Source: Polynucleobacter sp. | GTDB taxonomy: Bacteria > Pseudomonadota > Gammaproteobacteria > Burkholderiales > Burkholderiaceae | Direction of reading: 5' to 3' | DNA: 64,000 nt | Assembly: GCF_030693775.1 (NCBI RefSeq) | Contig: NZ_JAUXZY010000005.1 | Location: 124,001 to 188,000 of the forward strand | In this document: one piece after another, positions 55,448 through 64,000 of the stretch | Numbering within the stretch: position 1 is the stretch's first letter | Layout: the number at the start of each line of letters is the position of its first letter | Translations under genes and position numbers: made by a program | The notes under the pieces: generated by a model | Databases searched by the model: none | What the model was told of the DNA's origin: nothing | Seen by the model: only the letters and a program-made list of their open reading frames with translations

Positions 55448-56425
55448 CTATGCGGTAGCGCCCATATCAATACCGGTCCTTATGTAATTATTAACATATT
55501 CAGTCACCTGAGTTCTCCACAATCGATCAAAGAGTTGCACTCCCGATTGATTACTTTGGCCTAGAAAAACGTGTTGAATTTTTTTAACATCCAAGCGTGA
55601 ATTTATTGGACGGGGTGCAATCATAGGAAAGTTTGAAGCCGGGATTGCCTGAATTGCTTCTGGGCGCAGCTTTAGTTCTGCGCCCGCATCGATTGCTACC
55701 TTAACTGTGTGGCATGCCAAGGCGTGCCAAGTCGTTTCACCCTTGGGTGCGGCATGGTAAATACCCGACGTAATTGACTTTAAATGATGATGCTCATCCA
55801 GCACCAAGCCTAAGCTGACTTCTGCTAGCCAAGTAGCGCTGGTTGGTACACCACATTGATCGGCAATAACTTTGAGGGATTCGCGCTCCTTGGCTAAGCG
55901 CAAAATTGTACGAATAAAGTTATCTCCATCACCATACACCCAACTGGTTCTCAAAACAGCATATTGCGCACTCGAGTTTGCAGGCAGATTTGCAAAAATA
56001 CTCTCAATTGCTTCCTCGCCTGCCGCTTTGCTTTTGCCATAGGTGCCTAGCGGATTACGTTGATCATCCTCGGCATAAAAACCGTCTTTACTTCCATCAA
56101 ATACATAGTCAGTGGAATAATATAGAAAAATAGCATCATGCAGTTTGGCATACATAGCCATTACCTCTGGAGCTTTAGCATTAATGGCATAAGCTAAATC
56201 AACTTCGGCTTCTGCTTTGTCTACTGCTGTGTAAGCAGCGGCATTAATAATCAAGTTTGGCTTAATCTGATTAAGTAGATTTGCAATTGTATCTGCATTA
56301 CTCAGATCACATTCAGTACGGCTAGCATAGGTGATGCAGTGCAATTCATTTAACCTGTTCGCATCAAAGACGACCTTAAACGCTTTGCCGAGTTGGCCAT
56401 CTTTACCAAAAACGAGAATATTCAT
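55448..56425 (-). CDS. rfbD: dTDP-4-dehydrorhamnose reductase
   Basis: A 325-residue SDR: F-G-K-D-G-Q-L-G-K, I-I-N-A-A-A-Y-T-A-V-D-K-A-E, Y-G-K-S-K-A-A-G-E. Final step of dTDP-L-rhamnose. Between rfbB (50 bases) and rfbC (100 bases); rfbA is not between them. Confidence 0.96.
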   Translation of the reverse strand: MNILVFGKDGQLGKAFKVVFDANRLNELHCITYASRTECDLSNADTIANLLNQIKPNLIINAAAYTAVDKAEAEVDLAYAINAKAPEVMAMYAKLHDAIFLYYSTDYVFDGSKDGFYAEDDQRNPLGTYGKSKAAGEEAIESIFANLPANSSAQYAVLRTSWVYGDGDNFIRTILRLAKERESLKVIADQCGVPTSATWLAEVSLGLVLDEHHHLKSITSGIYHAAPKGETTWHALACHTVKVAIDAGAELKLRPEAIQAIPASNFPMIAPRPINSRLDVKKIQHVFLGQSNQSGVQLFDRLWRTQVTEYVNNYIRTGIDMGATA

Positions 56426-56474
56426 GTGGACGGTTTATGTGGCTGTACGGTTGGCCGTGTATTTTGCTATGCGT

Positions 56475-57533
56475 TTAGTTGTATTGCTTTTGTAACCAGT
56501 CGCGATAGGATCCGCTCACAACGCCTTCAACCCAAACTGGATTATCCAGATACCATTGCACCGTTTTTTTGATACCGGTATCAAAGGTTTCTTTTGGCTT
56601 CCAGCCCAGCTCCCGACTTATCTTGCTCGCATCAATGCCGTAACGGCGGTCGTGGCCAGGCCTGTCTGTAACAAAGGTAATTTGTTCGGCATAGGATTTT
56701 TTGTCTGCCCTTGGCTTGATCTCATCCAAGATCTGGAAAATGGTTTTGACTACATCGATATTGGCTTTTTCATTCCAGCCACCGATGTTGTAGGTTTCGC
56801 CTAACTTGCCTTTAGCGAGCACTTCCCGAATCGCAGCGCAGTGGTCACCAACGTAAAGCCAATCGCGTACTTGCTGTCCATCGCCATAAATAGGCAGGGG
56901 CTTATTGTTTAAGGCATTGAGAATAACCAAGGGAATGAGCTTTTCTGGAAAGTGATACGGACCGTAGTTATTCGAGCAATTAGTGGTGACAACTGGAAAA
57001 CCATAGGTATGAAACCAGGCTCGCACTAAGTGATCCGATGCAGCCTTTGAAGCCGAATAGGGGCTATTGGGCTCATAGGGATGCGTCTCGGTAAATGCAG
57101 GCGCAGTACTGGAGAGCGAGCCATAGACCTCATCGGTCGAGACATGATGAAAGCGAAAGCCTGCTTTTTTGCTTTCATCCAAGGAATTCCAATAACTTCT
57201 CGCGCATTCAAGCAAATTAAAAGTTCCAACAATATTAGTTTGTACAAACTCAGCCGGCCCATGAATCGAGCGATCGACATGGCTCTCCGCTGCAAAGTTC
57301 ACAATTGCTCTGGGTTGATGCTCTTTTAGTAGTGTTGTAACGAGTTCTTTGTCGCCAATATCACCGTGCACAAAAATATGGCGGGGGTCGATCTTAAGGG
57401 AATCAAGTGTGACTAAATTACCGGCATAGGTTAATTTGTCTAAATTAACAATGCCTTCGGCTTTTGGGTCTTTAAGCCAATCGAGAACAAAATTACCACC
57501 AATAAAGCCAGCGCCGCCCGTTACGAGAATCAT
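56475..57533 (-). CDS. rfbB: dTDP-glucose 4,6-dehydratase
   Basis: A 352-residue [32 protein letters not shown]. Second step of dTDP-L-rhamnose. It starts the rml block; 180 bases without a gene separate it from the GT genes upstream. Confidence 0.97.
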   Translation of the reverse strand: MILVTGGAGFIGGNFVLDWLKDPKAEGIVNLDKLTYAGNLVTLDSLKIDPRHIFVHGDIGDKELVTTLLKEHQPRAIVNFAAESHVDRSIHGPAEFVQTNIVGTFNLLECARSYWNSLDESKKAGFRFHHVSTDEVYGSLSSTAPAFTETHPYEPNSPYSASKAASDHLVRAWFHTYGFPVVTTNCSNNYGPYHFPEKLIPLVILNALNNKPLPIYGDGQQVRDWLYVGDHCAAIREVLAKGKLGETYNIGGWNEKANIDVVKTIFQILDEIKPRADKKSYAEQITFVTDRPGHDRRYGIDASKISRELGWKPKETFDTGIKKTVQWYLDNPVWVEGVVSGSYRDWLQKQYN

Positions 57534-57712
57534 ATTTAGTGAATGTCTTTTAGTAATGAAAGGTACTTATTAAATCGATTTCTGCCAAAAATACCTACCC
57601 CAACTTTTCGAATGCATCGAATACAGATCGTTGATATGAGTCTACTTACGACAGCAGTGCAATTCAACATTTTTAGATTTATGACCAATTGAAATCTACT
57701 TTCTTCCATCTA

Positions 57713-58612
57713 TCAAAAATAGCTTTGCAAATAACGTCCCATGCGCTTGAGTTTTTTCAAGGCACGCGAAAAAATGGACTTTTGACTTGGGCCCAGATCA
57801 AGGCTCAAATCCCAACTGGACTGGTAAATCAGTCCAAGGTAATTTTCTTTGAGTTTGGGAATCGACTCTCCCAACCTTCGCAGGAGAAAGTAATGCCAAT
57901 CGTAGTAATACACCCGAAACAATTGCTCTATCGGGTGGAGGGGAATGGCGCGGTAGTTCAGCATGGCCTCGTTGTAAATAAAGGTTTCAGGCTGCTTGGG
58001 CGTACATAAATCCCACAGGGTGATGCCACGGGGTGAGAGGTAATTGGCATCCAAAGAGGACCACACCGCCGCAGACCAAATAAATGGTGGGCACGGACAA
58101 TAATAATTGGGCCCATCTCGGCCAAAGAGCGCTTTTACATTTTCCGCCTCAATTTGTAAATTGCGTGGCGCTTTAGCGTACCCGCGATTAAATGCCAGTT
58201 GGTGGTATTCCTTATTTTGATAAATCACCGTATAGGGATTTCCATCGCTTGCCAAAAAATCGCTTTTCTTAAAGTCTTTGATAAAAATACAATCAGAATC
58301 CAGGCAGACATAATTTTGTGCGGTGCCTAAACGCCAAAATTCAGACTTAATCACCTGCTGCGATAGCCCACCCGGCTTTGTTTTCTCAATGCCGGCGGGC
58401 ACCTTCGGATTGGATTGGATGATCGACTCATCTGAGACCCACTGATACCCCTCGGCACCAATGTAGCGCTTGAGTTCGTCATACTGACTCTCTGGCGTAG
58501 AGACATAAAAATCAATCTGATCCGCATTAAATTGCCGAATGGAAGCCAAGAGATTCTTCAGGCGCAAAAAATCCTTTGAGTACGACTTACAGTAGAGAAC
58601 AATGTCGTTCAA
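57713..58612 (-). CDS. DUF6492 family, glycosyltransferase-like protein
   Basis: A 299-residue protein with a GT-A-like core: I-V-L-Y-C-K-S-Y at the start, Y-V-C-L-D-S-D-C-I-F with a DxD, and aromatic-rich C-terminus. Matches the pattern of DUF6492 proteins found in LPS clusters; the reaction is unknown. 8 bases downstream of the GT4-like gene. Confidence 0.78.
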   Translation of the reverse strand: MNDIVLYCKSYSKDFLRLKNLLASIRQFNADQIDFYVSTPESQYDELKRYIGAEGYQWVSDESIIQSNPKVPAGIEKTKPGGLSQQVIKSEFWRLGTAQNYVCLDSDCIFIKDFKKSDFLASDGNPYTVIYQNKEYHQLAFNRGYAKAPRNLQIEAENVKALFGRDGPNYYCPCPPFIWSAAVWSSLDANYLSPRGITLWDLCTPKQPETFIYNEAMLNYRAIPLHPIEQLFRVYYYDWHYFLLRRLGESIPKLKENYLGLIYQSSWDLSLDLGPSQKSIFSRALKKLKRMGRYLQSYF

Positions 58613-58620
58613 GGCTATTC

Positions 58621-59973
58621 CTATTGATGGGCTTGGACTGCATTGAGAATGGTTGCTACCGCTTGATCAACACCAATCGGCTTCCAGATTGGCTGGATGA
58701 GCTGCTGCTTACGCCAATCGAGCCATATTGTTTCTAGCATAGCGGCCACTTTCTCATCTGAGTCGTCGTAACAAATATAGGATCCGCGCTCCAGCAGCAT
58801 TTGATCCAATTGGGGATTGCGGTGGCTAATGCCCCAGATAGGCCGGCCGGCCCATAGGTATTCATAAAACTTAGATGGAATATATTCGGTGCACCACTCC
58901 TCATGCCCCAACATTAAAAGCAATACATCTGCCTTTTGCATTTTCTCGACAACGCGCTCCCGCCCTAATTTTCCAGTGACGGGGTCTTTTTCTAAACGGC
59001 CATGGGCAATGAGCACATCCTCAAACCCCCACTGCTTGAGCGCATCTAAGGTGAGCGAATCCAGAGGAGCCCCATAGGCATTGATTCGTATATGCTGGCG
59101 TGCTTCAGGATATTTCTGAAAAAGGGGAATCAATGCCTTGAGGATCGTAGACAAGGACCGATCCTTTGCTAAAGAGCCGAAATGGCATATATTGAGATGC
59201 TCTGTATACACGTGTTGCTGACCGGCCGACAAGCCTCCAGGCGGCTCGGCTCCAGGCAACACCATAAATCCATAGGCATTATTAGGTGTATTGAGGTTGG
59301 GGTTACGCACTCCCGCATAGTGAAGCGCGCCATCCGTAAACCACCACACCAAATTGGAGTGCTGGGTCAGCTGCGCCTCTAAATAATGCCGAAATGCAGC
59401 GTCTCGATTTGTTGGCTTTGCGATCCCCTGATCGTTTTCATCCTTGCGAAGGACCATAGGATCGTGCACTTCAGAGATCAGCTCAATACCCGTCGCTTTT
59501 TTTAACCATACTCCAGCCAAATGCGCAGACCAGGCACTACCAACCGAAAAAACTACATCCACCTTACCTGCTCGTATCAGTTTGCGGCCATGAAAAAAGG
59601 CTGGGAAAACCCATGACCACTGGCTTGAATACCCTAGCAGGGCGCGCTCGAGCGCAATGAAGGGGGCTAGTGCAATAGAAACGATGCTTGTGCTTACTTT
59701 GTATAAAACACCACGGCCATAGCGATTAGCAACCCAATGTCGAAAATCGAATCGAAATCCAGCAGGGCCCCAGGCGAGATACTGGTAGTGCGGAAAGCGC
59801 TGGTCTTTGAGCCCCGTGATTCCGCTCAACACAATGGGCTCAACCCCTGCCTTTAGCAAATAAGGAATTTTGTCGGTAATGGTTTGACTCGCCGCCCTGC
59901 CATCCATATTGAATGCGTGCGACAGAATGAGCCAGCGCTTTGGGCTAGTAATCTGCGGTAATGGAGCCGTCAC
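58621..59973 (-). CDS. Glycosyltransferase family 4-like protein
   Basis: A 450-residue GT-B protein: S-H-A-F-N-M-D-G-R-A-A-S in the N-terminal domain, E-Y-I-P-S-K-F-Y-E-Y-L-W-A-G-R-P-I-W-G in the donor-binding part. Likely transfers a hexose to core or O-antigen. It starts 32 bases from the pyrB 3' end; independent transcription unit likely. Confidence 0.85.
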   Translation of the reverse strand: MTAPLPQITSPKRWLILSHAFNMDGRAASQTITDKIPYLLKAGVEPIVLSGITGLKDQRFPHYQYLAWGPAGFRFDFRHWVANRYGRGVLYKVSTSIVSIALAPFIALERALLGYSSQWSWVFPAFFHGRKLIRAGKVDVVFSVGSAWSAHLAGVWLKKATGIELISEVHDPMVLRKDENDQGIAKPTNRDAAFRHYLEAQLTQHSNLVWWFTDGALHYAGVRNPNLNTPNNAYGFMVLPGAEPPGGLSAGQQHVYTEHLNICHFGSLAKDRSLSTILKALIPLFQKYPEARQHIRINAYGAPLDSLTLDALKQWGFEDVLIAHGRLEKDPVTGKLGRERVVEKMQKADVLLLMLGHEEWCTEYIPSKFYEYLWAGRPIWGISHRNPQLDQMLLERGSYICYDDSDEKVAAMLETIWLDWRKQQLIQPIWKPIGVDQAVATILNAVQAHQ

Positions 59974-60005
59974 TGTTTTGATTGGATGGGGTTTAGTCGT
60001 GCGCT

Positions 60006-60992
60006 TTAATTGCCGGCCACAATCGACATCACTGCCATGCGCACCGCAATGCCAAAGGTCACTTGTTTCAGAATGACCGACTGCGCGCCATCCGCTACTT
60101 TGGAGTCAATCTCCACACCGCGGTTCATTGGGCCTGGGTGCATGACAATCGCATCGGGCTTGGCCAAAGCCAGGCGCTCTTGGGTTAACCCAAACTGCTT
60201 AAAGAAGGCATCTCCTTCAGGCACCTTGCCGGCCTCCATGCGCTCTTTCTGAATACGTAGGGTCATCACCACGTCTACGCCGCGCAAACCCTCTTCCATG
60301 CTGTGAAAGACCTTCACACCCAGCATGTCCAAATCATTGGGCAACAAACTCTCTGGGCCGATGGCACGGATATCAGTACAGCCCAGCGCCGTTAGCGCAT
60401 GGATATTGGACTTGGCCACTCGGCTATGGACGATATCACCCACGATTGCTACCTTGAGCTTACTGAAGTCTTGCTTAAAGTGACGCATGGTGTACATATC
60501 GAGTAAGCCCTGCGTCGGGTGCTGATGGCTACCATCGCCCGCATTAATTACGTGTACATAGGGTGGCACATGATTAGCAATTTCAATCGGTGCCCTTGAT
60601 ACACTGTGGCGCACGACAAAGATGTCGGCCTGCATCGCTATCAAGTTATCAATGGTGTCAATTAGACTTTCGCCTTTGGTAGTCGACGAGGTAGAAATGT
60701 CTAAATTAATCACATCAGCCGATAAACGCTTAGCGGCAATCTCAAAGGTTGTGCGGGTACGGGTGGAGTTTTCAAAAAAGAGGTTGAATACACTTTTACC
60801 CCGAAGCAGTGGTACTTTTTTTACTTCACGTGCTGGGTCGGTCACACTAACAAACTGCTGAGCCGTATCCAGAATATGCAGGATCTGCTCTTTGGGCATA
60901 CCCTCTAAGGTCAGTAAATGGGTGAGCTCACCTGCCTCATTAATTTGATTAGTCTGCATGGCTTGCTTGGTCTGATTCGCTTCGATACTCAT
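60006..60992 (-). CDS. pyrB: Aspartate carbamoyltransferase, catalytic chain
   Basis: Catalyses carbamoyl aspartate formation in pyrimidine synthesis. 328 residues: [20 protein letters not shown] and M-H-P-G-P-M-N-R. Overlaps pyrR by 4 bases. Confidence 0.96.
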   Translation of the reverse strand: MSIEANQTKQAMQTNQINEAGELTHLLTLEGMPKEQILHILDTAQQFVSVTDPAREVKKVPLLRGKSVFNLFFENSTRTRTTFEIAAKRLSADVINLDISTSSTTKGESLIDTIDNLIAMQADIFVVRHSVSRAPIEIANHVPPYVHVINAGDGSHQHPTQGLLDMYTMRHFKQDFSKLKVAIVGDIVHSRVAKSNIHALTALGCTDIRAIGPESLLPNDLDMLGVKVFHSMEEGLRGVDVVMTLRIQKERMEAGKVPEGDAFFKQFGLTQERLALAKPDAIVMHPGPMNRGVEIDSKVADGAQSVILKQVTFGIAVRMAVMSIVAGN

Positions 60993-61513
60993 GCTCGTTC
61001 CTCCAGAACAAAGCGGAATGTGTATTGGTCACTGTTTGCATCTGAACTGTGCTTTTCTAATGCGAGTATCTGGTGGTCTGGCACGCTCACATGTTCGCCT
61101 ACAAAATCAGCGGCGATAGGCAGCTCCCGCTTACCGCGATCCGCCAGCACCATCAGATCAACACTCGCCGGACGACCAAAATCAAATAATTCATTGAGGG
61201 CGGCGCGCACCGTTCTGCCCGTCAGCAGGACATCATCAATCAGTACGATGTGCGCGCCCGCCACCTCAAACGGAAGATGGGTCGCCATACTGTCTGCCGA
61301 GCGCATTGCGGCTAAGCCCTTTTCAGCATAGTCATCCCGATGAAAGGCGACATTGATCACGCCGTAATTTGGGAGACCTAAATCGCGCGCCAAGCGCTCC
61401 GCAATCCAAGCGCCTCCAATCGCTAAACCGGCGAGCAGAAATGGTGAATTCGCTTTGGATGTTCGGGCCTGCAGATGGGCTAGCAGCTTTTTGTACAGTA
61501 ACTCGGCATCCAT
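60989..61513 (-). CDS. pyrR: PyrR-type pyrimidine regulator/uracil phosphoribosyltransferase
   Basis: A 174-residue PRTase-fold protein: [16 protein letters not shown] motif. Could bind pyr mRNA or only act as UPRTase; no anti-antiterminator is obvious upstream. Translationally coupled to pyrB. The usual upstream neighbours (ruvX, yqgE) are missing; accessory DNA follows instead. Confidence 0.92.
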   Translation of the reverse strand: MDAELLYKKLLAHLQARTSKANSPFLLAGLAIGGAWIAERLARDLGLPNYGVINVAFHRDDYAEKGLAAMRSADSMATHLPFEVAGAHIVLIDDVLLTGRTVRAALNELFDFGRPASVDLMVLADRGKRELPIAADFVGEHVSVPDHQILALEKHSSDANSDQYTFRFVLEERA

Positions 61514-61854
61514 CCTATTGTCCTGAAAGGGTTTATCTAGTGTGCTGCTCGCTGGTTTGCAACTTGATGCAAATTCATGCAGGTTATTGCATTGATCTGC
61601 TGCATTACAACCTCAGCACATAAGCGCATTGATGCTTATTTTATTGTGCTGGGCGTATTGAGGGCTGTTTTTTGTAAGCGCGACGCTAAAAGTACATTGA
61701 TAGTGGCAATTCAAGGGAAGGTTAGACTTATTCGGCATTGATGGTGTGCGTGCGGAGCTTTTCCAGCCGACTCAGGCAATTGAAGCCTTAAGCTACCGAT
61801 TACACTACCGTTAATGTTAGTCAAACGTAACTTTTACCTTGTTTTAATGCTAAT
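61514..61854. other. Gene-free region between pyrR and the XRE gene
   Basis: About 340 bases without a supported gene. It holds the pyrR promoter side and several TGCA/TTGCA words at 61560-61610. The right edge contains one arm of an inverted repeat linked to the XRE gene. I recognise no RNA gene or mobile-element end. Confidence 0.4.
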
Positions 61855-61872
61855 ATGTTGCTTATGACTAAC
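61816..61872. promoter_or_regulatory. Inverted repeat flanking the XRE promoter
   Basis: GTTAGTCA (61816-61823) and its perfect inverse TGACTAAC (61865-61872) lie 49 bases apart start to start, with the promoter and start codons between. Possibly two half sites bound by the XRE protein. Confidence 0.35.
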
Positions 61873-62118
61873 AATTTATTTAATTTGCGTGAGCTAGGAC
61901 GAGCCGTTCGTTCGGAACGGAAAGCGCTAGGCCTCACTCAGGCTGAACTGGCTAAAAGAGCTGGCTTACGGCGAGAGACCATTATTCAATTAGAAGCGGG
62001 TGTAAATATCAGCGCCCATACCCTCCTTCAAACCTGCACTTCCCTCGGGAAGTGCTTGCGCATTGACGATGTGCGCCTAGATTACGACCGGCTAAGAGAG
62101 GCCCTCGATGAAGTCTGA
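61855..62118 (+). CDS. XRE family transcriptional regulator (lone, HipB-like)
   Basis: An 87-residue HTH protein: L-G-L-T-Q-A-E-L-A-K-R-A-G-L-R-R-E-T-I-I within a HipB-like fold. ATG 61855 or 61864. No HipA follows; the downstream DNA is a broken HTH gene on the other strand. GTTAGTCA (61816-61823) and TGACTAAC (61865-61872) flank the start as a long-spaced repeat. Confidence 0.8.
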   Translation: MLLMTNNLFNLRELGRAVRSERKALGLTQAELAKRAGLRRETIIQLEAGVNISAHTLLQTCTSLGKCLRIDDVRLDYDRLREALDEV

Positions 62119-62133
62119 TCGCGTAAAGCGCCT

Positions 62134-62292
62134 TCACATCAGTACCCCGGTCCGTTGAGAGCGCCAGCGTTCTAGGGTTGACTCGCTGACCTGCCAGCGC
62201 TAGGCCAGCTCGTTTTGGGAGATGCATCTTCCGTCCATGTGGGTGTCCTTCCTCAGGTGTTGCCAAGCCTCTACGAACGCGCTGTTTGCCAT
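62134..62292 (-). pseudogene. Excisionase-type HTH gene with an internal stop
   Basis: The minus-strand frame from ATG 62292 reads M-A-N-S-A-F-V-E-A-W-Q-H-L-R-K-D, then I-S-Q-N-E-L-A, a TAG, and R-W-Q-V-S-E-S-T-L-E-R-W-R-S-Q to TGA 62134. L-A-x-R-W-Q-V-S-x-x-T-L-E-R-W-R is the pattern of excisionase/HTH_17 domains, and CAG to TAG would give the stop. It may be a remnant of a mobile element or of a TA antitoxin. Confidence 0.55.
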
Positions 62293-62335
62293 AGAAGCCA
62301 AGCGGTTCGGCGAAATTTGCCCTCATGTTGCGCGA

Positions 62336-62352
62336 GCAAGTGATTCACTTGC
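62336..62352. promoter_or_regulatory. Perfect palindrome upstream of the PIN-toxin pair
   Basis: GCAAGTGA-T-TCACTTGC (62336-62352) lies about 80 bases upstream of the antitoxin start, before a TGCTATCCT extended -10-like sequence. A probable operator for antitoxin autorepression. Confidence 0.5.
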
Positions 62353-62430
62353 TGCATTTGTTGCACTTGGTGTGCTATCCTGTACGAGATAACCACGGCT
62401 GTGACGTGGCAGACAAGACAGGAGAAAGAC

Positions 62431-62901
62431 ATGCGAACGATTGATCGTGTTCGGGAGGTTGCCCCCCTACCGCTGAATGCCAAAGATAAGGAAATGGTCA
62501 GGGTGGCTCAGCGCTGCATCATGGCGTCGCTCGACCATTCGCGCGCCGCAGCCATCACGCTGACCACAGACACAGGGGAGCAGCCAACGGTCGAGGTGCC
62601 GCCTGCAGCCCTAAAGCTGATTGGGCAATTGCTGGGAGCCATGAGCGAAGGTCGTCCCATCGTGCTGATGCCGACTGAGCAAGAATTCACGACGGTCGAA
62701 GCCGCCAATTTCCTGAACGTCTCTCGGCCGTTTGTGATCAAGGAAATGGAGGCCGGGCGCCTTCCGCATCGAAAAGTGGGCTCGCACCGTCGTATTGCCT
62801 TGGAAGACCTGTTGGCATATGCGCAAAAGATGCGCGCGCAGCAGGCCAATGCACTGGAGCGAATGGCTGAGAACGCCAAAGAGTTGGGATTGGATTACTG
62901 A
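62431..62901 (+). CDS. HTH antitoxin of a PIN-toxin pair
   Basis: A 156-residue protein from ATG 62431, with AGGAG at the ribosome site. The N-terminal part is unassigned; the C-terminal part (about 85-140) is an excisionase-type HTH: T-T-V-E-A-A-N-F-L-N-V-S-R-P-F-V-I-K and L-P-H-R-K-V-G-S-H-R-R-I. Such proteins accompany PIN toxins. The stop overlaps the toxin start as TGATG. The gene is visibly more GC-rich than the O-antigen genes. Confidence 0.82.
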   Translation: MRTIDRVREVAPLPLNAKDKEMVRVAQRCIMASLDHSRAAAITLTTDTGEQPTVEVPPAALKLIGQLLGAMSEGRPIVLMPTEQEFTTVEAANFLNVSRPFVIKEMEAGRLPHRKVGSHRRIALEDLLAYAQKMRAQQANALERMAENAKELGLDY

Positions 62902-63482
62902 TGGCTGGGCATGCCCGCTATACGGCGCTGCTGGACGCATGCGTCTTGTATCCGCTGGCGATGACGGATGCTTTGATGAGTCTGGCTACGGCAGGTTTCT
63001 TCGCCGCCAAGTGGACAACCCGCATTGAAGATGAGTGGATCCGTTCCTTAGAAAAGCAGCGTCCTGAGCTGGTCGGCAAGCTTGGGATTCGACGAGACAG
63101 CATGCGCGATGCCATCCCTGACTGGGAAGTGCCTGAAACTGCATGGTCAGCGATCACTGGTGGAATTGAATTGCCCGATCCCAATGATGTTCATGTTTTG
63201 GCAGCTGCGATTGCGGGCCATGCTGACTGCATCGTGACATCGAATTTGAAGGATTTTCCGACATCGATCTTGATGGAATTCGGCATCGAAGCTGCTGATC
63301 CAGATACGTTCGTCATCAACCAATGGGATCTGGATCCTGTCAACGCGATTGCAGCATTCAAGCGAATGAGAGCGCGTCGCCAGAAGCCGCAGTCAAGCCC
63401 AGAAGATTTCGCATTCGGTTTGGAGCAGGGTGGTCTGCCAACGACGGCAGAGCGGCTGAGGCTCGCGGCGGAATTGATCTGA
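62901..63482 (+). CDS. PIN-domain ribonuclease toxin
   Basis: A 193-residue protein: PIN-domain start L-L-D-A-C-V-L-Y-P (first acid), D-P-N-D-V-H-V-L-A-A-A and C-I-V-T-S-N-L-K-D-F-P (further acids). PIN toxins cleave tRNA or rRNA. About 40 residues longer than classical VapC, with a C-terminal tail after 145. Operon with the HTH antitoxin. Confidence 0.87.
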   Translation: MAGHARYTALLDACVLYPLAMTDALMSLATAGFFAAKWTTRIEDEWIRSLEKQRPELVGKLGIRRDSMRDAIPDWEVPETAWSAITGGIELPDPNDVHVLAAAIAGHADCIVTSNLKDFPTSILMEFGIEAADPDTFVINQWDLDPVNAIAAFKRMRARRQKPQSSPEDFAFGLEQGGLPTTAERLRLAAELI

Positions 63483-63644
63483 TCACACCTGCTAATTTCC
63501 TCAACAGTACGCAAGTGCATTCAACTGCCCCTAACTCTCTATGAGCGGTAATTCGAATTGAGTCGCCTGCCCACCTTTGCCATTCAATTAAAAACCCATC
63601 CAGCGTATTTGATGAGACTGAACACTAACATAAAACTATAATTT

Positions 63645-63673
63645 GCACGATAACATAAATCATGTTATCGTGC
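63645..63673. promoter_or_regulatory. Perfect 12-bp inverted repeat before the terminal gene
   Basis: GCACGATAACAT (63645-63656) and ATGTTATCGTGC (63662-63673) with a 5-base centre, 7 bases before ATG 63681. Its position over the start suggests tight autorepression by the protein encoded downstream. Confidence 0.7.
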
Positions 63674-63680
63674 TTTAATT

Positions 63681-64000
63681 ATGTTAATATCAAAACAATC
63701 CATTGCTCAGTACTTAGGGAGCACCCTCGGGCTGACTAATCTGACATTGGTGGATTACCCCAAGACTCAGCAATTACCTTACCTGCTTCAAGACGAGTTT
63801 GCATTTTTACAAATGGAACTGGGGCGGTACTTAGTCACTCTAGCCATGCCCAAAAAAGACACTCCTTTACGGCAAATCCGCACTGCTTTAACGCACATGC
63901 CCAAGGATGAACTCTTGGTGCTTTGTTTTGAATCCTTGGCATCCTATGAAAGACGCTACTTAATTGAGCAAAAGATTTCTTTTTTGGTGCCAGGTAATCA
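63681..64000 (+). CDS. Winged-helix protein, AbiEi-like antitoxin (partial)
   Basis: Open to the window end: 106 residues beginning M-L-I-S-K-Q-S-I-A-Q-Y-L-G-S. The end Y-E-R-R-Y-L-I-E-Q-K-I-S-F-L-V-P-G-N is a motif I associate with HTH regulators paired with AbiEii-like nucleotidyltransferase toxins. The partner gene, if present, lies beyond the window. A 12-bp palindrome immediately upstream supports autoregulation. Confidence 0.6.
   Translation, partial: MLISKQSIAQYLGSTLGLTNLTLVDYPKTQQLPYLLQDEFAFLQMELGRYLVTLAMPKKDTPLRQIRTALTHMPKDELLVLCFESLASYERRYLIEQKISFLVPGN

Noticed and set aside
62009..62326. 105-residue minus-strand frame overlapping the XRE gene end
   Set aside because: It has no family pattern and competes with the recognisable HTH remnant in another frame.

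Overview
The window looks like a chromosomal segment of a betaproteobacterium close to Polynucleobacter (Burkholderiaceae). The basis is the gene order (lpxK-ycaR-kdsB-adk; nrdR-glyA; tolQRAB-pal-cpoB-queC; riboflavin genes next to minor pilins; trmB; uppP; pyrB-pyrR), the moderate G+C and the compact spacing. This is inference from gene content; no 16S gene or tRNA is visible.

Layout. (1) 1-18.6 kb is core: lipid A/KDO and adenylate kinase genes, nrdR-glyA, the complete Tol-Pal operon with cpoB and queC, riboflavin genes (ribE, ribD, a ribB with an inactive RibA-like domain, ribH) with nusB, a minor type IV pilin operon that seems damaged (in-frame stop in the pilX-like gene), a lytic transglycosylase and gabD. 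(2) 18.6-28.4 kb is accessory and crowded with toxin-antitoxin (TA) type genes: hipBA-1, a PemK/MazF-type pair, a nucleotidyltransferase/HEPN pair between direct repeats, a lone RelB-like gene, a RelE-type pair, hipBA-2 with three operators, and a ParD-like gene with a 58-residue partner. trmB, a UDP-xylose synthase gene and a DUF2721 gene sit among them. Between gabD and trmB lie truncated second copies of the 3' ends of both genes, in the order expected after a tandem duplication or recombination with a relative's locus. (3) 28.4-31.1 kb: uppP and a tolC-type outer-membrane channel, divergent.

(4) 31.1-60.0 kb is a surface-polysaccharide (O-antigen type) cluster, all on the minus strand and partly AT-rich. 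It holds dTDP-rhamnose genes (rfbB, rfbD, rfbC; no rfbA), GDP-fucose genes (manC, gmd, fcl), CDP-3,6-dideoxyhexose genes (rfbF, rfbG, rfbH), the heptosyltransferase waaC, five glycosyltransferases or candidates, a GtrA/GtrB pair, a large membrane protein, and an unusual block. That block has a NeuB-type synthase fused to a TIM barrel, a divergent Gmd-like enzyme, an SDR, a Gfo/Idh/MocA oxidoreductase, a thiamine-diphosphate enzyme, two methyltransferases and an epimerase; it probably makes a rare acidic and/or branched sugar.

(5) 60.0-64 kb: pyrB-pyrR, then a second accessory patch with a lone XRE regulator, a broken HTH gene, a PIN-toxin pair and the start of an AbiEi-like gene behind a perfect operator-like palindrome. 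The most interesting parts are the gabD-trmB TA hotspot with its recombination scar, the regularly spaced hip operators, and the sugar block around the NeuB fusion and the thiamine-diphosphate enzyme.
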